Below, piece by piece: positions 28,201-35,793 of a stretch of DNA of 64,000 nucleotides; position 1 is the stretch's first letter, and each line of letters starts with the position of its first letter. The notes under the pieces were generated by a model that saw only the letters and a program-made list of their open reading frames with translations, searched no databases and was not told the DNA's origin. Location of the stretch: positions 305,174 through 369,173 of the forward strand of contig NZ_MBEQ01000024.1 of assembly GCF_001954135.1 (NCBI RefSeq), given 5' to 3'. This DNA is from Mycobacterium sp. GA-1841. GTDB lineage: Bacteria; Actinomycetota; Actinomycetes; Mycobacteriales; Mycobacteriaceae. The position numbers were made by a program, and so were the translations under genes.

Positions 28201-28848
28201 CGTGTCGCGCATGATCGGAAAGATTGGACGCATGCTAACGATCGATATGTAGAGGCCCTGAAGATATGGCGACAGTTGCATCAACGGGACCCGGCCAATG
28301 TGCAGACCGTAGAGGATCTGTTGACCGCGTTGATGGACGCAGGCCAGGCTGCCCGCAATGTCGGTGACTTAGACCGGGCGTCTTCAGCGTATGCCGAATC
28401 GGTCCAGGTGGCACGTCAGGCGTCAACCGAAAAGCCAGGCGACGCCGCTGCCATGCGCGCCATCAAACTGGCTCTGGACAACCTGGGGGAAACGCACCGA
28501 CGCGCCGGCCGATTGAGCAAGGCGTTGGAGACCTGTGAGGAATCCGTTCAGCTGGCACAAGCAATCAACGACATCGATCCGGGAGCCCGCGCCCGCCGCG
28601 ATCTCTGGGCTTCATTGACGCTGCTTGGTCGCGCTGCCGACCAGCCCGAACACGCTGGCACTGCGAGCGCCAGTTTCAAAGAGGCACTGGACATCGCGCG
28701 TGAACTTCACGCCGAGCGACCCACAGCGAATACGACGCGCGACCTGTTGGGCACTCTGCGTCGCCTCGGCCAATCCGCCCGGCAGGACGGAGATACCGCG
28801 CTTGCCGCCATGTGCCACCGGGAAGCCAGCGAGCTCGAAGGCACGTAA
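25231..28848 (+). CDS. DUF4062-STAND NTPase-TPR protein
   Basis: A 1205-residue protein. Residues 1-150 match DUF4062 (VFVSSTFRDFHGERD at 6-20, DLRWGV at 45-50), a TIR-like fold seen in NLR-type conflict proteins. Residues 225-560 are a STAND NTPase with P-loop GPSGVGKS (260-267) and Walker B VVIAVDATD (337-345). A helical and winged-helix section follows. From about residue 690 there are ten or so degenerate TPR-type repeats in units of roughly 50 residues (ALRDxSVxLxxVGxxA patterns). This is an NLR-like sensor and effector layout: ligand on TPRs, ATP switch, N-terminal effector. The GTG start at 25231 lacks a strong ribosome-binding site. Confidence 0.9.
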   Translation: MTVIPVFVSSTFRDFHGERDVLAGPVRAALDELLRPHGCRVEMVDLRWGVAAGEIDDPDTAQRKILDVCLSEIARSRPLFVGLVGYRYGWVPPHERARRVADEAGLDVDVRGRSVTELEFIHGVSNRPNTMQSVFFVRDIKRRIPQGWREVDAAPARRSELLREWVTNHPGIAVHRYRVKTDNTRVRDLSGFEALAIKTLGPLVLRQADFLVSEANAEDPTAAVESLFFAERTAVVEGRDDLVSAITTAINEGGSLCLTGPSGVGKSAVWCTAVQRLRNSGHQVAAVPIGASADTTSERAAVARLAAQLGAQIPDELNTTQQLRKWWRRLTEDSGDVVIAVDATDTLDEGESRDELGFLTGLSDNVRLLVSTTDEPQFNLLSQTGTRRITVDVLPPAAVAQAAAGMARALRRELPSAAIASLASQPRSPLWVSLAVGELMALDEDDFATVDPTGDAVTELANLVIRTVERLPETVDGVVGMITARAGERFDAKYVGSILRLLTVSRSGLTPSDLATITGLPDVMVAGLKRAFAGMIEVRGAGGRLGFTHGAAKAAVDRAYLSAEQTCESHAKIAQHLGSLRDNDPIRKDDALWHALHCAGTPSAGPLLNQIGDTDSETGIRARRVMAHALANGIDFDVVTKGLDHQGLWILLATERSEWPEVRVDAFRHLRQISARHARRLHEANPRSDRSIRAVGVALSNLADVEARVGNLAQAREIIEECLQIMRSRCSTDPTPAGQRDLSVALRHAADVADKIGDSDSAMRFTTESLEISRNLAQHDAAGVQARRDVAVSLLDVGGQAHARGDSTRALDAYAEALQIWREQTTADPDDQSALRDMSVALNHVGEVARQRGTFERARDSFDEALEIRLKLLRANPGTPQSLRDVSVSLTHVGELARSTGDIDRSDECFAEALRIARQISATDPSNTVALRDISVSLGRVGQLAIDRRDWNAANAAFNEALQIRRQLFAHNPNSSEAIRDVAVSLGDLARVAHDRKDWTHANDRYVEALKIWRQLHQRDPANVQTVEDLLTALMDAGQAARNVGDLDRASSAYAESVQVARQASTEKPGDAAAMRAIKLALDNLGETHRRAGRLSKALETCEESVQLAQAINDIDPGARARRDLWASLTLLGRAADQPEHAGTASASFKEALDIARELHAERPTANTTRDLLGTLRRLGQSARQDGDTALAAMCHREASELEGT

Positions 28849-28850
28849 GC

Positions 28851-28869
28851 ACCACAGCGCCACTGTGGT
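28851..28869. terminator. Hairpin between convergent genes
   Basis: ACCACAG and CTGTGGT form a 7-bp stem with a five-base loop, between the stop of the STAND gene (28848) and the stop of the PfkB gene (28896). There is no U-tract, which is common for mycobacterial terminators. It may serve both strands. Confidence 0.45.
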
Positions 28870-28895
28870 CGCGGGGCCTTGCGGGGCCGGCTGTC

Positions 28896-29729
28896 TCAGA
28901 TGCCGTCCAGACGCCGTTGCAGTTCCGTCGCCACCAAATGAGCTGCCCGTGTGGCGGCGTCGAGCGGCTCCGCACCTTCAGCGCGATTCGCGACGTAACA
29001 GACGGTGAACATATCCCCCGCTCCGGTGGTGTGCGTGCCCTTGACCCGCCAGGCGGCCGGGACCGTGACCGGCGATCCGTGAATGTAGACGTCACACCCT
29101 TCTGAACCATGGGTCACCAGGATCTCAGGAACCCCAAGCCATTTAGCTGTTTCTGCGGTGAACTCGCCATCTGCGACAATGGTCGCCTCATCATCCGCGA
29201 TTTTGAGGACGGTGACGTCACGTAGGAGTTCGAGGCCGAAGTCCCGGTCCAACGCGACGGGTCCGAGCTGGTCCGAGCGGACAAGGCCCTGACCGTCGTA
29301 ACTCAATTGGTGACCACGCTCTGCGAGTTCCGCAAGGGCCGGCGCAGGAAAGTCTTGCCGGAGCAACGGCGCAACGTGCACCCACGTCGTCATCGGCGCC
29401 GCCGCCTGAATCTCCGCCGTTCCCCAGACGGCTCCGACAGCTTCGACCGTCAGCGTCCGATTTTCGTCCTCGTAGCGCAAACCGAATGAACTCGTACTGT
29501 CGGCAGCAACGATTTTGAGTATCGTCCTGAACCGGTCGAGAAGTGCGTCGAATAGGTCAAGGTCCTCGGCGGCAGCTGCTCCCACAATTCTGCCGAAACC
29601 ACCCGCGGCTTCGATGGCCGCCCCAGCGAATGACGCACACCCTCCCGGGCTCGGTGGAGCGTCATCGATCAGGTCGACCGACAAATTGCCCAGCACGGTC
29701 ACGCCGGCCGTGAGCGTTTGCCGGCTCAT
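28896..29729 (-). CDS. PfkB-family carbohydrate/nucleoside kinase
   Basis: A 277-residue protein with VLGNLSVDLIDDAPPSPGG at the N-terminus and the PfkB second signature near the C-terminus (KGTHTTGAGDMFTVCY), including the catalytic Asp of GAGD. It is shorter than ribokinase or fructokinase (about 300). Its ATG overlaps the TGA of the TIR-ROK gene (ATGA, 29726-29729), so the two are translationally coupled. Small-molecule kinases in a conflict island could phosphorylate a nucleoside or sugar signal; the substrate is not evident. Confidence 0.85.
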   Translation of the reverse strand: MSRQTLTAGVTVLGNLSVDLIDDAPPSPGGCASFAGAAIEAAGGFGRIVGAAAAEDLDLFDALLDRFRTILKIVAADSTSSFGLRYEDENRTLTVEAVGAVWGTAEIQAAAPMTTWVHVAPLLRQDFPAPALAELAERGHQLSYDGQGLVRSDQLGPVALDRDFGLELLRDVTVLKIADDEATIVADGEFTAETAKWLGVPEILVTHGSEGCDVYIHGSPVTVPAAWRVKGTHTTGAGDMFTVCYVANRAEGAEPLDAATRAAHLVATELQRRLDGI

Positions 29730-31234
29730 TTGAACGGCCACTCGTCGTTGGGATGAAACATCAAGGCGGCACCGGTGGCGATACCGTCCTCGGTATAGCT
29801 CGACTGCACAATCGGAGTGTTGGCCACCTCCGCCAAGGCGTTTCGTTGTATTGCCACGGTGATTTCATCGATCATGTGGAAGAAGAAGCCAGTCATCAAC
29901 CCTCCGCCGATCACCACAGCGGCAGGGTTGACGAGGTTGAGATAATTGGAGATCCCAAGCCCCAGCCGCTCTCCCACCTCAACGGCGATCTCTTTTGCCG
30001 CTGCGTCATCAGCTTCGATCGCCGCGACAACGGTCTCCGGCGTCATGTCCTGGTCGGTCGAGGACAGTGCAGTCTGGCGTCCCCTACTTTCCCAGTCGAT
30101 GGCGATGGCACGCGCCCGGTCGACGATCGCCTGAGCTTTGACAAACGTTTCAAGACACCCGATTTGGCCGCAGGCGCATGGCGGTCCCGATAATGCGACC
30201 TTGGTATGTCCGAGTTCCCCGGCACAGAAGTTGCTTCCGAAGTGGATGCGCCGATTGATCACGGTGCCGGACCCCACACCCGTTCCGACGAAGATGCAGG
30301 CGAAGCTGTCGAACTGCGACCCGACGCCCAGATGGAGCTCGCATCGGGTCGCGCAACGCACCTCGTTGTCAACTCGAACGGGAATGCGCGGGAAAGCACC
30401 GTTGAGAAACGTCTTGAACGGTAAATTTCGGGAACCGAAGAGATTTGGGCCAAACTTCAACGTGCCGGCACGCAAGTCAACCTGACCCGGCACCGCAACA
30501 CCTATTCCGACCGGCGGAGCGTCCGGAAACTGTTCGTCCACCAACTTTTGGATCAACAGTTTGACCGCGTCTAGAACCCCGCGCCCCGATCGCATGTTCG
30601 TCGGCAACGCAATCTGCTCGGTGATCGGCGGCGCCAAAATGTTCGAGGCGTCCATCGGCACGACACACCCTCGCACCTTGGTCGCCCCCACATCGATACC
30701 GATACTCCTCGGTACATCGACTGCCGCAGGGCGGGCAGAGACTGCCGGGGAGGTCTCCGGCACTCGGGCAGCAGGCACGTAGTCGTGTGACGGTTGCCGT
30801 TCCTCCGTGTCTTCATCCAAGAGCAGCCGCAGATCGTGCACAAGGTGACCGAGGTGGCCGGACAGCGAGCCGTGCGACGCATCGAACCACTGATGACTGC
30901 GCACGAACAAGCTGACTCGGCGGCTGCTACCCGGGTCCGCATCATCAGTGCGGATCACTAGGATTCGCTTGCCCTTGCTTGCGCTGTGCTCGAGCTCGTT
31001 GACAACATGTGTTGAGTTGCTCGCGGCTTCGCTATAGAGCAGCACGAACACTGAACACTCGTCGATGCCGTCGACGATCGCTTCGCTGTACCGGTGACCA
31101 GCGGGGATATCGCGGGGCGCCAACCAGCAACTGATGCCCTCGTTCTCGAGCTGTAGACACAACAGTGCCGCGCGGTCGGCATCGTTCGACGAGTGACTCA
31201 GAAAGACGCGACCCGGTCCAAAACGTCGATTCAT
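29726..31234 (-). CDS. TIR-ROK kinase fusion
   Basis: A 502-residue protein. Residues 9-125 are a TIR domain (VFLSHSSNDADRAALLCLQL, GISCWLAPRDIPAGHRY, SVFVLLYSEAASNS, HVVNELEHS with a candidate catalytic Glu80). A linker of about 45 residues follows. Residues 176-500 are a ROK-family sugar kinase: IGIDVGATKVRG (ATP loop), AVPGQVD, ELGHTKV, and the zinc motif CACGQIGCLE. TIR domains cleave NAD+ or make signalling nucleotides. The ROK part could bind or phosphorylate a sugar and gate the TIR. The ATG at 31234 was chosen over a TTG at 31291; the start is not certain. Confidence 0.88.
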   Translation of the reverse strand: MNRRFGPGRVFLSHSSNDADRAALLCLQLENEGISCWLAPRDIPAGHRYSEAIVDGIDECSVFVLLYSEAASNSTHVVNELEHSASKGKRILVIRTDDADPGSSRRVSLFVRSHQWFDASHGSLSGHLGHLVHDLRLLLDEDTEERQPSHDYVPAARVPETSPAVSARPAAVDVPRSIGIDVGATKVRGCVVPMDASNILAPPITEQIALPTNMRSGRGVLDAVKLLIQKLVDEQFPDAPPVGIGVAVPGQVDLRAGTLKFGPNLFGSRNLPFKTFLNGAFPRIPVRVDNEVRCATRCELHLGVGSQFDSFACIFVGTGVGSGTVINRRIHFGSNFCAGELGHTKVALSGPPCACGQIGCLETFVKAQAIVDRARAIAIDWESRGRQTALSSTDQDMTPETVVAAIEADDAAAKEIAVEVGERLGLGISNYLNLVNPAAVVIGGGLMTGFFFHMIDEITVAIQRNALAEVANTPIVQSSYTEDGIATGAALMFHPNDEWPFK

Positions 31235-31405
31235 CGGCGGCACCACATTGTCTGACACATCCTTCGCATCGAAGTAATCGGCGCCGCGCAACGACGTCGG
31301 ATTGGCAAATGGCCACGGCGAACGTTCACGAGCTGTGACTTTCGGTTGTGATCGTCGTGATCGATGTGCTCGTATTCATCGCGCGCACACTGAGACTCGG
31401 CGTCC

Positions 31406-33943
31406 TCACCGCAATGTGAACCCATTGTTCCCAGCTCCGTCGAGGCTGAAGTCGAGCACGTGGCCGTTCTCGGTCAGCAAGTTGATATTTGTGGCAATAG
31501 GATTCATCGGTGTGCGCAGGCCGGTCTTGGTGCTGTGTTGTGAGAACGACCGAGAACTCGTTGCCCGAACGGGCTCAGTCCAACTCACGGCGTTCACCAC
31601 TATTTCGCCTGTGAAAGTGTCGCCGTCAGGCAAGTTGTAGGCGCCGACGAACTGCCAGCCGCGGTAGACATTCACGCGGTTGCACCCATCTGGGTTCGTT
31701 CCCTTGAGCCGGCCGAGGTGCACCTGCCACAACTCGGCGTCATGCGAACCATTCTCGGCGTCGAAGTCCCAGCTTTCACAGTTGTAGTACCGGTCGTCGA
31801 ACGGAAACGCGGTTTCGCGAAGTTTTGCAATGGTGGTTCTCTCCGCGTCACGCCATTGCGACTGGGCCAGCGGCAACAGAAATGCCAGGGTACCGATCAG
31901 CGCCACGGCACCGCCGACCACTGACACCCGGCGATACTCCCAGGGCCTGCGGAGCACCAGAAATAACCCCATCAACAACACTATTGGGAGCAGACCGCCC
32001 AGGTACGTGGCCCAAAAGTGGTCGCTTATGCCGCGCACGACATCCTCATACACCCTGGGATCCGGCTTGAGGACGAACGTCTTGGTCATCAAGAAGTGTC
32101 CGATGAGGAAGGGCACCAGCACCGTGACGGCAAGGAGGCCGGCGAACATCACCGCCATGACATCGTAGGTAGTCGCGTCCGACGCAGCGCTCCGGGCCCG
32201 GCGACGCACCTCTTCGGCACGGTCCTCTTGGATCTGCTGCCCTCTTTCCAGAGCCGATTCCGCGCAGGCGTCGAGCAGAAGTGCCAGGGCTAGTTCGGCA
32301 TTCGATGCTCCATGTCCGCGACCGGCATCGACGACCAAGCGGACGAACCAATCCATCTCCCGCGCCGGCGCGTAATCCGGCCCACTGACCCGCGCCACCA
32401 CGTCGTCGGCATACTTTTGCTGAGTTCCGGACCCGGCGGTCGTCACCACGAGCAACGCAACCTGCCGAACGAACCGGCGCATGTCGTCCGTGAATATGAT
32501 GCCGCGCTGGGCAGCAAGGTCGGAAGCTCTACCAACCAGGTCGTGCCAGTTGACGTCGATCATCCGATAGGTAGCCCGCATCCCGTCATCGGCCAGGCTG
32601 CCCAACAGCTCGGCGTCGAACAACGCGCCTACGACGTCCGTATCACCACTCTGGGCCATCCGAATCAGATCGGTGGGCACGGCCACGCTCTGCCCACGAA
32701 AGGTCAGCGGCGCATCCGGTGCCAGTCGAGCGATGAAATAGGTCACCCTAGCGTCGGGATCCCAATTGTTCTGGGCCACCTCGGAATAGTCATCAGCGGT
32801 GTGGAACTCCTCAGTGAGCCAAGTGATCAGACGCGCGGTGCCTTTGCCGCTGAGCATCCGGGCCGCCTCGCTCTGCCGCTCGGACATCGCCGCTCCAAGC
32901 GCAGCCGCCGTCGTGAACTCTCCCACCCCGGCGAATGCAAAGGGCTCGACACACTTTTGACCATCAATGCCATCCGGCAGGACCTCGCCCCGACCGTCGA
33001 GCGGCCGGTGTACCGCAGGGGCTTTCCCCGCCAACCAGGCCTCGACCTGCGCTGCTCCCCAACGTAAGTCCGGATCGCGCGTCAGCAATCCGGCCAGCAG
33101 CAATTTCCAACGAGCACGACGTTCGCTCGGAATTACAAGCCCGTCGACCTCCGTCAGCGAGACATCACGTGAGATCAGATCCGCTTCGATCGCCCGTTGA
33201 TTAAGCCAATGTCCGTCGCCAACCTGGTAGTACCCGCGGCCGACAAGGACGGTGTACATCACCATGCCCAGACTCCACCAGTCGGCCGGTGCTCCCTTGA
33301 TGCGCATGATCTCCGGAGCGTTGTAGGCCGTGGTGCCCTGACCGAAGTTGCTCAGATTGGAGCGCTCGCCGAGGTTGATGGTCAACCCGAAGTCGCTGAG
33401 CACGAGGTCAACCGACGCTGCGTCACGGACCAGGACGTTGCGTGGTTTGACGTCACCGTGCACGATCCTTGCCTGTGGTCCTTGCAGATTCTTGAGGCAG
33501 TGCGTCAACCGGGCCAATACCCGGATTGCTGTCTCATCCGTGCCGCCCTCGGTGGCAATGAAATCTTCAAGGGTTCCGCCTGCGCAGTACTCCATCACCT
33601 CGAAGTGAATCTCGGTGCCCGCTACGCGATCGCTGCCGCGCTGAAGCACCTCCACTGTCCACTCCCGGAAGAAGTGCCTGCGGTATTCCGGCGAGTCGAA
33701 CTCAAACGCATATGTCGGTGCGCGAAAGTACACCTTGACTGCCACATGCAGGCCACCACCGTTGGTACACAGCCAGACCCGGGCCTCGGCCCCTACACCC
33801 AGCTCGCGCACAACCCGATAGCCATCGGCGACGAGCGACGGCGGCAATGGCTGATAATCCGCGTAACCGTCTTGCCCGTGCTCGATGAACGTTTCCGGCG
33901 CCCGTCCCCGCGGAGAGCCCTCGATGAATGTCTCGTTAGCCAA
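31406..33943 (-). CDS. Membrane Ser/Thr protein kinase with duplicated TFIE motif
   Basis: An 845-residue protein. Thr5 and Thr18 each sit in ETFIE, a likely phospho-docking motif for an FHA domain. Residues 40-300 are a kinase: Lys70, HGDVKPRN (162-169, Gly in place of Arg of HRD), DFG (184-186), TTAYNAPE. A helical region spans 330-600. About three transmembrane segments lie in 605-710, then a domain of about 130 residues with a Cys pair. The TTG start at 33943 follows GAGGAGCG and overlaps the PP2C stop by eight bases. It is the last gene of the coiled-coil/Clp/radical SAM/FHA/PP2C operon. Confidence 0.88.
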   Translation of the reverse strand: MANETFIEGSPRGRAPETFIEHGQDGYADYQPLPPSLVADGYRVVRELGVGAEARVWLCTNGGGLHVAVKVYFRAPTYAFEFDSPEYRRHFFREWTVEVLQRGSDRVAGTEIHFEVMEYCAGGTLEDFIATEGGTDETAIRVLARLTHCLKNLQGPQARIVHGDVKPRNVLVRDAASVDLVLSDFGLTINLGERSNLSNFGQGTTAYNAPEIMRIKGAPADWWSLGMVMYTVLVGRGYYQVGDGHWLNQRAIEADLISRDVSLTEVDGLVIPSERRARWKLLLAGLLTRDPDLRWGAAQVEAWLAGKAPAVHRPLDGRGEVLPDGIDGQKCVEPFAFAGVGEFTTAAALGAAMSERQSEAARMLSGKGTARLITWLTEEFHTADDYSEVAQNNWDPDARVTYFIARLAPDAPLTFRGQSVAVPTDLIRMAQSGDTDVVGALFDAELLGSLADDGMRATYRMIDVNWHDLVGRASDLAAQRGIIFTDDMRRFVRQVALLVVTTAGSGTQQKYADDVVARVSGPDYAPAREMDWFVRLVVDAGRGHGASNAELALALLLDACAESALERGQQIQEDRAEEVRRRARSAASDATTYDVMAVMFAGLLAVTVLVPFLIGHFLMTKTFVLKPDPRVYEDVVRGISDHFWATYLGGLLPIVLLMGLFLVLRRPWEYRRVSVVGGAVALIGTLAFLLPLAQSQWRDAERTTIAKLRETAFPFDDRYYNCESWDFDAENGSHDAELWQVHLGRLKGTNPDGCNRVNVYRGWQFVGAYNLPDGDTFTGEIVVNAVSWTEPVRATSSRSFSQHSTKTGLRTPMNPIATNINLLTENGHVLDFSLDGAGNNGFTLR

Positions 33944-34670
33944 CGGCCCGCTCCTCGGCCGTATTCACACTCACTATCGTCACGTTGTCACCGCCCCCTC
34001 CCCTCAACGCGAGATCGCGCAAATCCATCTCCAGTGTCGATCCGGCCGACAACACCTGCTTCTCGATCTCCAGCGGGTCGGCGTAGTCGTCGAGTCCGTC
34101 GCTGCACAGCAACAGTCCTGGTTCGGACGGCAGCCGGCACTCGAAGAAGTCCGGCTCCAAGAAGATCCGCCCTCCTCCGCCGAGCGCCTGAGTCAATCCA
34201 TTCGACGTCGCGTCCCGGTGGTCGACAGAGAGCTGAGCCAGGTACTGCCCTTCCACCCGATAGCACCGTGAGTCTCCGACGTTGAAAACGAGTGCGGTGC
34301 CACCGGGATACAGCACTGCCCCAACCACCGTGCAACCCATGCCTGTCAGCGCTGGATCCTTAACCGCAACATCGTTAATCGTGTCTGAAACCTGTTGCAG
34401 CAGAGCGGTGACGGACTGCGTCGTGGCCGGCCCCAGTGCCCCGGGCGCTGTGATCAGCGTGGCTGCAAGTCGGCTGGCCGTTTCGCCTGCCGCATGCCCG
34501 CCCATCCCGTCACACACGACTACGACGCTGGGTGCGGCGATCTCCATCTCCATAGACACCGGCTGGGTCACCTCGCCGTTGAATGCCCACCCGGACCAAC
34601 CGACGCAGTCTTCGTTGTGATCGCGGACCAGACCCCGGTGGGTGAGAGCGGTGATCCGTACCCGCGTCAT
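33936..34670 (-). CDS. PP2C-type Ser/Thr protein phosphatase
   Basis: A 244-residue PPM phosphatase domain with all metal motifs: RGLVRDHNED, VCDGMGGHAAGE, VFNVGDSRCYR, LLCSDGLDDY and GGGGDNVTIV. No transmembrane segment is present. Its ATG overlaps the stop of the FHA gene (ATGA, 34667-34670), and its end overlaps the kinase start. It presumably reverses the action of the downstream kinase, perhaps at the kinase TFIE threonines or the FHA protein. Confidence 0.94.
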   Translation of the reverse strand: MTRVRITALTHRGLVRDHNEDCVGWSGWAFNGEVTQPVSMEMEIAAPSVVVVCDGMGGHAAGETASRLAATLITAPGALGPATTQSVTALLQQVSDTINDVAVKDPALTGMGCTVVGAVLYPGGTALVFNVGDSRCYRVEGQYLAQLSVDHRDATSNGLTQALGGGGRIFLEPDFFECRLPSEPGLLLCSDGLDDYADPLEIEKQVLSAGSTLEMDLRDLALRGGGGDNVTIVSVNTAEERAVG

Positions 34671-35158
34671 GACGGCCATCTGATCTCGACAGCGACGTCG
34701 GACGCCAACCGCAGCGCCTGCCCTGGACGCAGCTCGTATTCGGTGGAGGCCGGCAGGCGCTGATCATTGACGAACGTGCCATTGCTGGAACCGATATCGG
34801 TCACATAGAGCCGACCGTCCTCATAACGCAACTCGGCGTGGCGTCTCGAGACGTTCAGGACGGACCGGAACACACTCTCGGTCGACAACGCCTCATCCCG
34901 ACCCAGGGTCAGAACGCGGCCGGGCTCAAGCGTCAGGCGTCTGCCGCATACCAGCAGATCCACGCCCGCACTCAGTGGCGCAGAATCGAGAACCGTTCCC
35001 GGGACTGACGGTGCTGCCTTCGCCGGCTCGGGCGGTGGTTCGGCGACCAGATTGGAGAGGTCCCATAGATCCCTTGTGCAATTGGCACATTGGGAGTACA
35101 CGGCACGATCCCAGTTCCTGCCACATCTACAGGTGACGGGATCGGTCAGCTCAGCCAT
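34667..35158 (-). CDS. Zinc-ribbon plus FHA-domain protein
   Basis: A 163-residue protein. An N-terminal zinc ribbon has CRC (residues about 10-12) and CANC (about 22-25). A Pro/Ala linker follows. Residues 70-163 are an FHA domain: LTLGRDEAL, SRRHAEL, SSNGTFVND, with the Arg, Ser and Asn used to bind phospho-Thr. It overlaps the radical SAM gene end by 13 bp and the PP2C start by four. It likely reads phospho-Thr made by the membrane kinase, resembling GarA in principle but with a zinc ribbon instead of a phospho-acceptor tail. Confidence 0.9.
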   Translation of the reverse strand: MAELTDPVTCRCGRNWDRAVYSQCANCTRDLWDLSNLVAEPPPEPAKAAPSVPGTVLDSAPLSAGVDLLVCGRRLTLEPGRVLTLGRDEALSTESVFRSVLNVSRRHAELRYEDGRLYVTDIGSSNGTFVNDQRLPASTEYELRPGQALRLASDVAVEIRWPS

Positions 35159-35793
35159 GAGGTTCTCCCCAATGTCACACCCCGAGCCTGCACTGAATCG
35201 CGAAGCCGAGAGAGGTCCCCGGCTTTGGGAATACCCACCATCCATATGGAACTGCCGTCGACACTGATCGAGATCTGGCTTCGCTGAGCTGAATACAACC
35301 GGTCGAATTCCGATTCGGGATAGCGGTGGGCCGCCAGGTCCGTCAATCGATGAACTTGCTGATTCGCTGACCCGCGAAGTGCATGGTCTCCGCCGTGTTG
35401 TTGTTCGAAGGGTTCGCTGATCAGCAGATCAACCAAACCTTCCCACAGCCATGGGAAGTCCCGCTGCAGTTGCGCCGTGGGGCGCCCCGAAAACATCACG
35501 ACATCGGCGTCCTCACCGCGGTCGGAAAGAGCTTCCAACAGCGCCCGCAGAGCCGCGGGCTGATCGGTGGGTTCGCCGCCGGAGATGGTGATCCCGTCCA
35601 ACGGGGTCAGCGCATCCAACCATCCCAGGACAGCCGTGACGTCACAACAGCTTTTCTCGTCGAACGGCCACGTATCGCGGGACACACATCCAGGGCAGTA
35701 CAGCGTGCAGCCTTGAAACCAGATGCCGGCCCGCACCCCGAATCCCAGATTTCGGACCGGATGATGTAGCCGCGACAACAGCATGGTCGTCAC
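35146..35793 (-). CDS. Radical SAM protein, glycyl-radical-activase type
   Basis: A 215-residue protein with GIWFQGCTLYCPGC, giving the CxxxCxxC [4Fe-4S] site (Cys29, 33, 36), and ITISGGEPTDQP (SAM-binding GGE). Size and N-terminus match NrdG/PflA activases. No ribonucleotide reductase or glycyl-radical enzyme is in the window, so its target is unknown; the neighbouring FHA or Clp-like protein is the likely partner. The GTG at 35793 overlaps the Clp-like stop (GTGA), a coupling that favours this start over the ATG at 35784. Confidence 0.88.
   Translation of the reverse strand: MTTMLLSRLHHPVRNLGFGVRAGIWFQGCTLYCPGCVSRDTWPFDEKSCCDVTAVLGWLDALTPLDGITISGGEPTDQPAALRALLEALSDRGEDADVVMFSGRPTAQLQRDFPWLWEGLVDLLISEPFEQQHGGDHALRGSANQQVHRLTDLAAHRYPESEFDRLYSAQRSQISISVDGSSIWMVGIPKAGDLSRLRDSVQARGVTLGRTSWLS

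Noticed and set aside
35146..35793. Radical SAM gene as NrdG of an anaerobic ribonucleotide reductase
   Set aside because: No nrdD or other glycyl-radical gene is present, and it is embedded between Clp-like and FHA genes.
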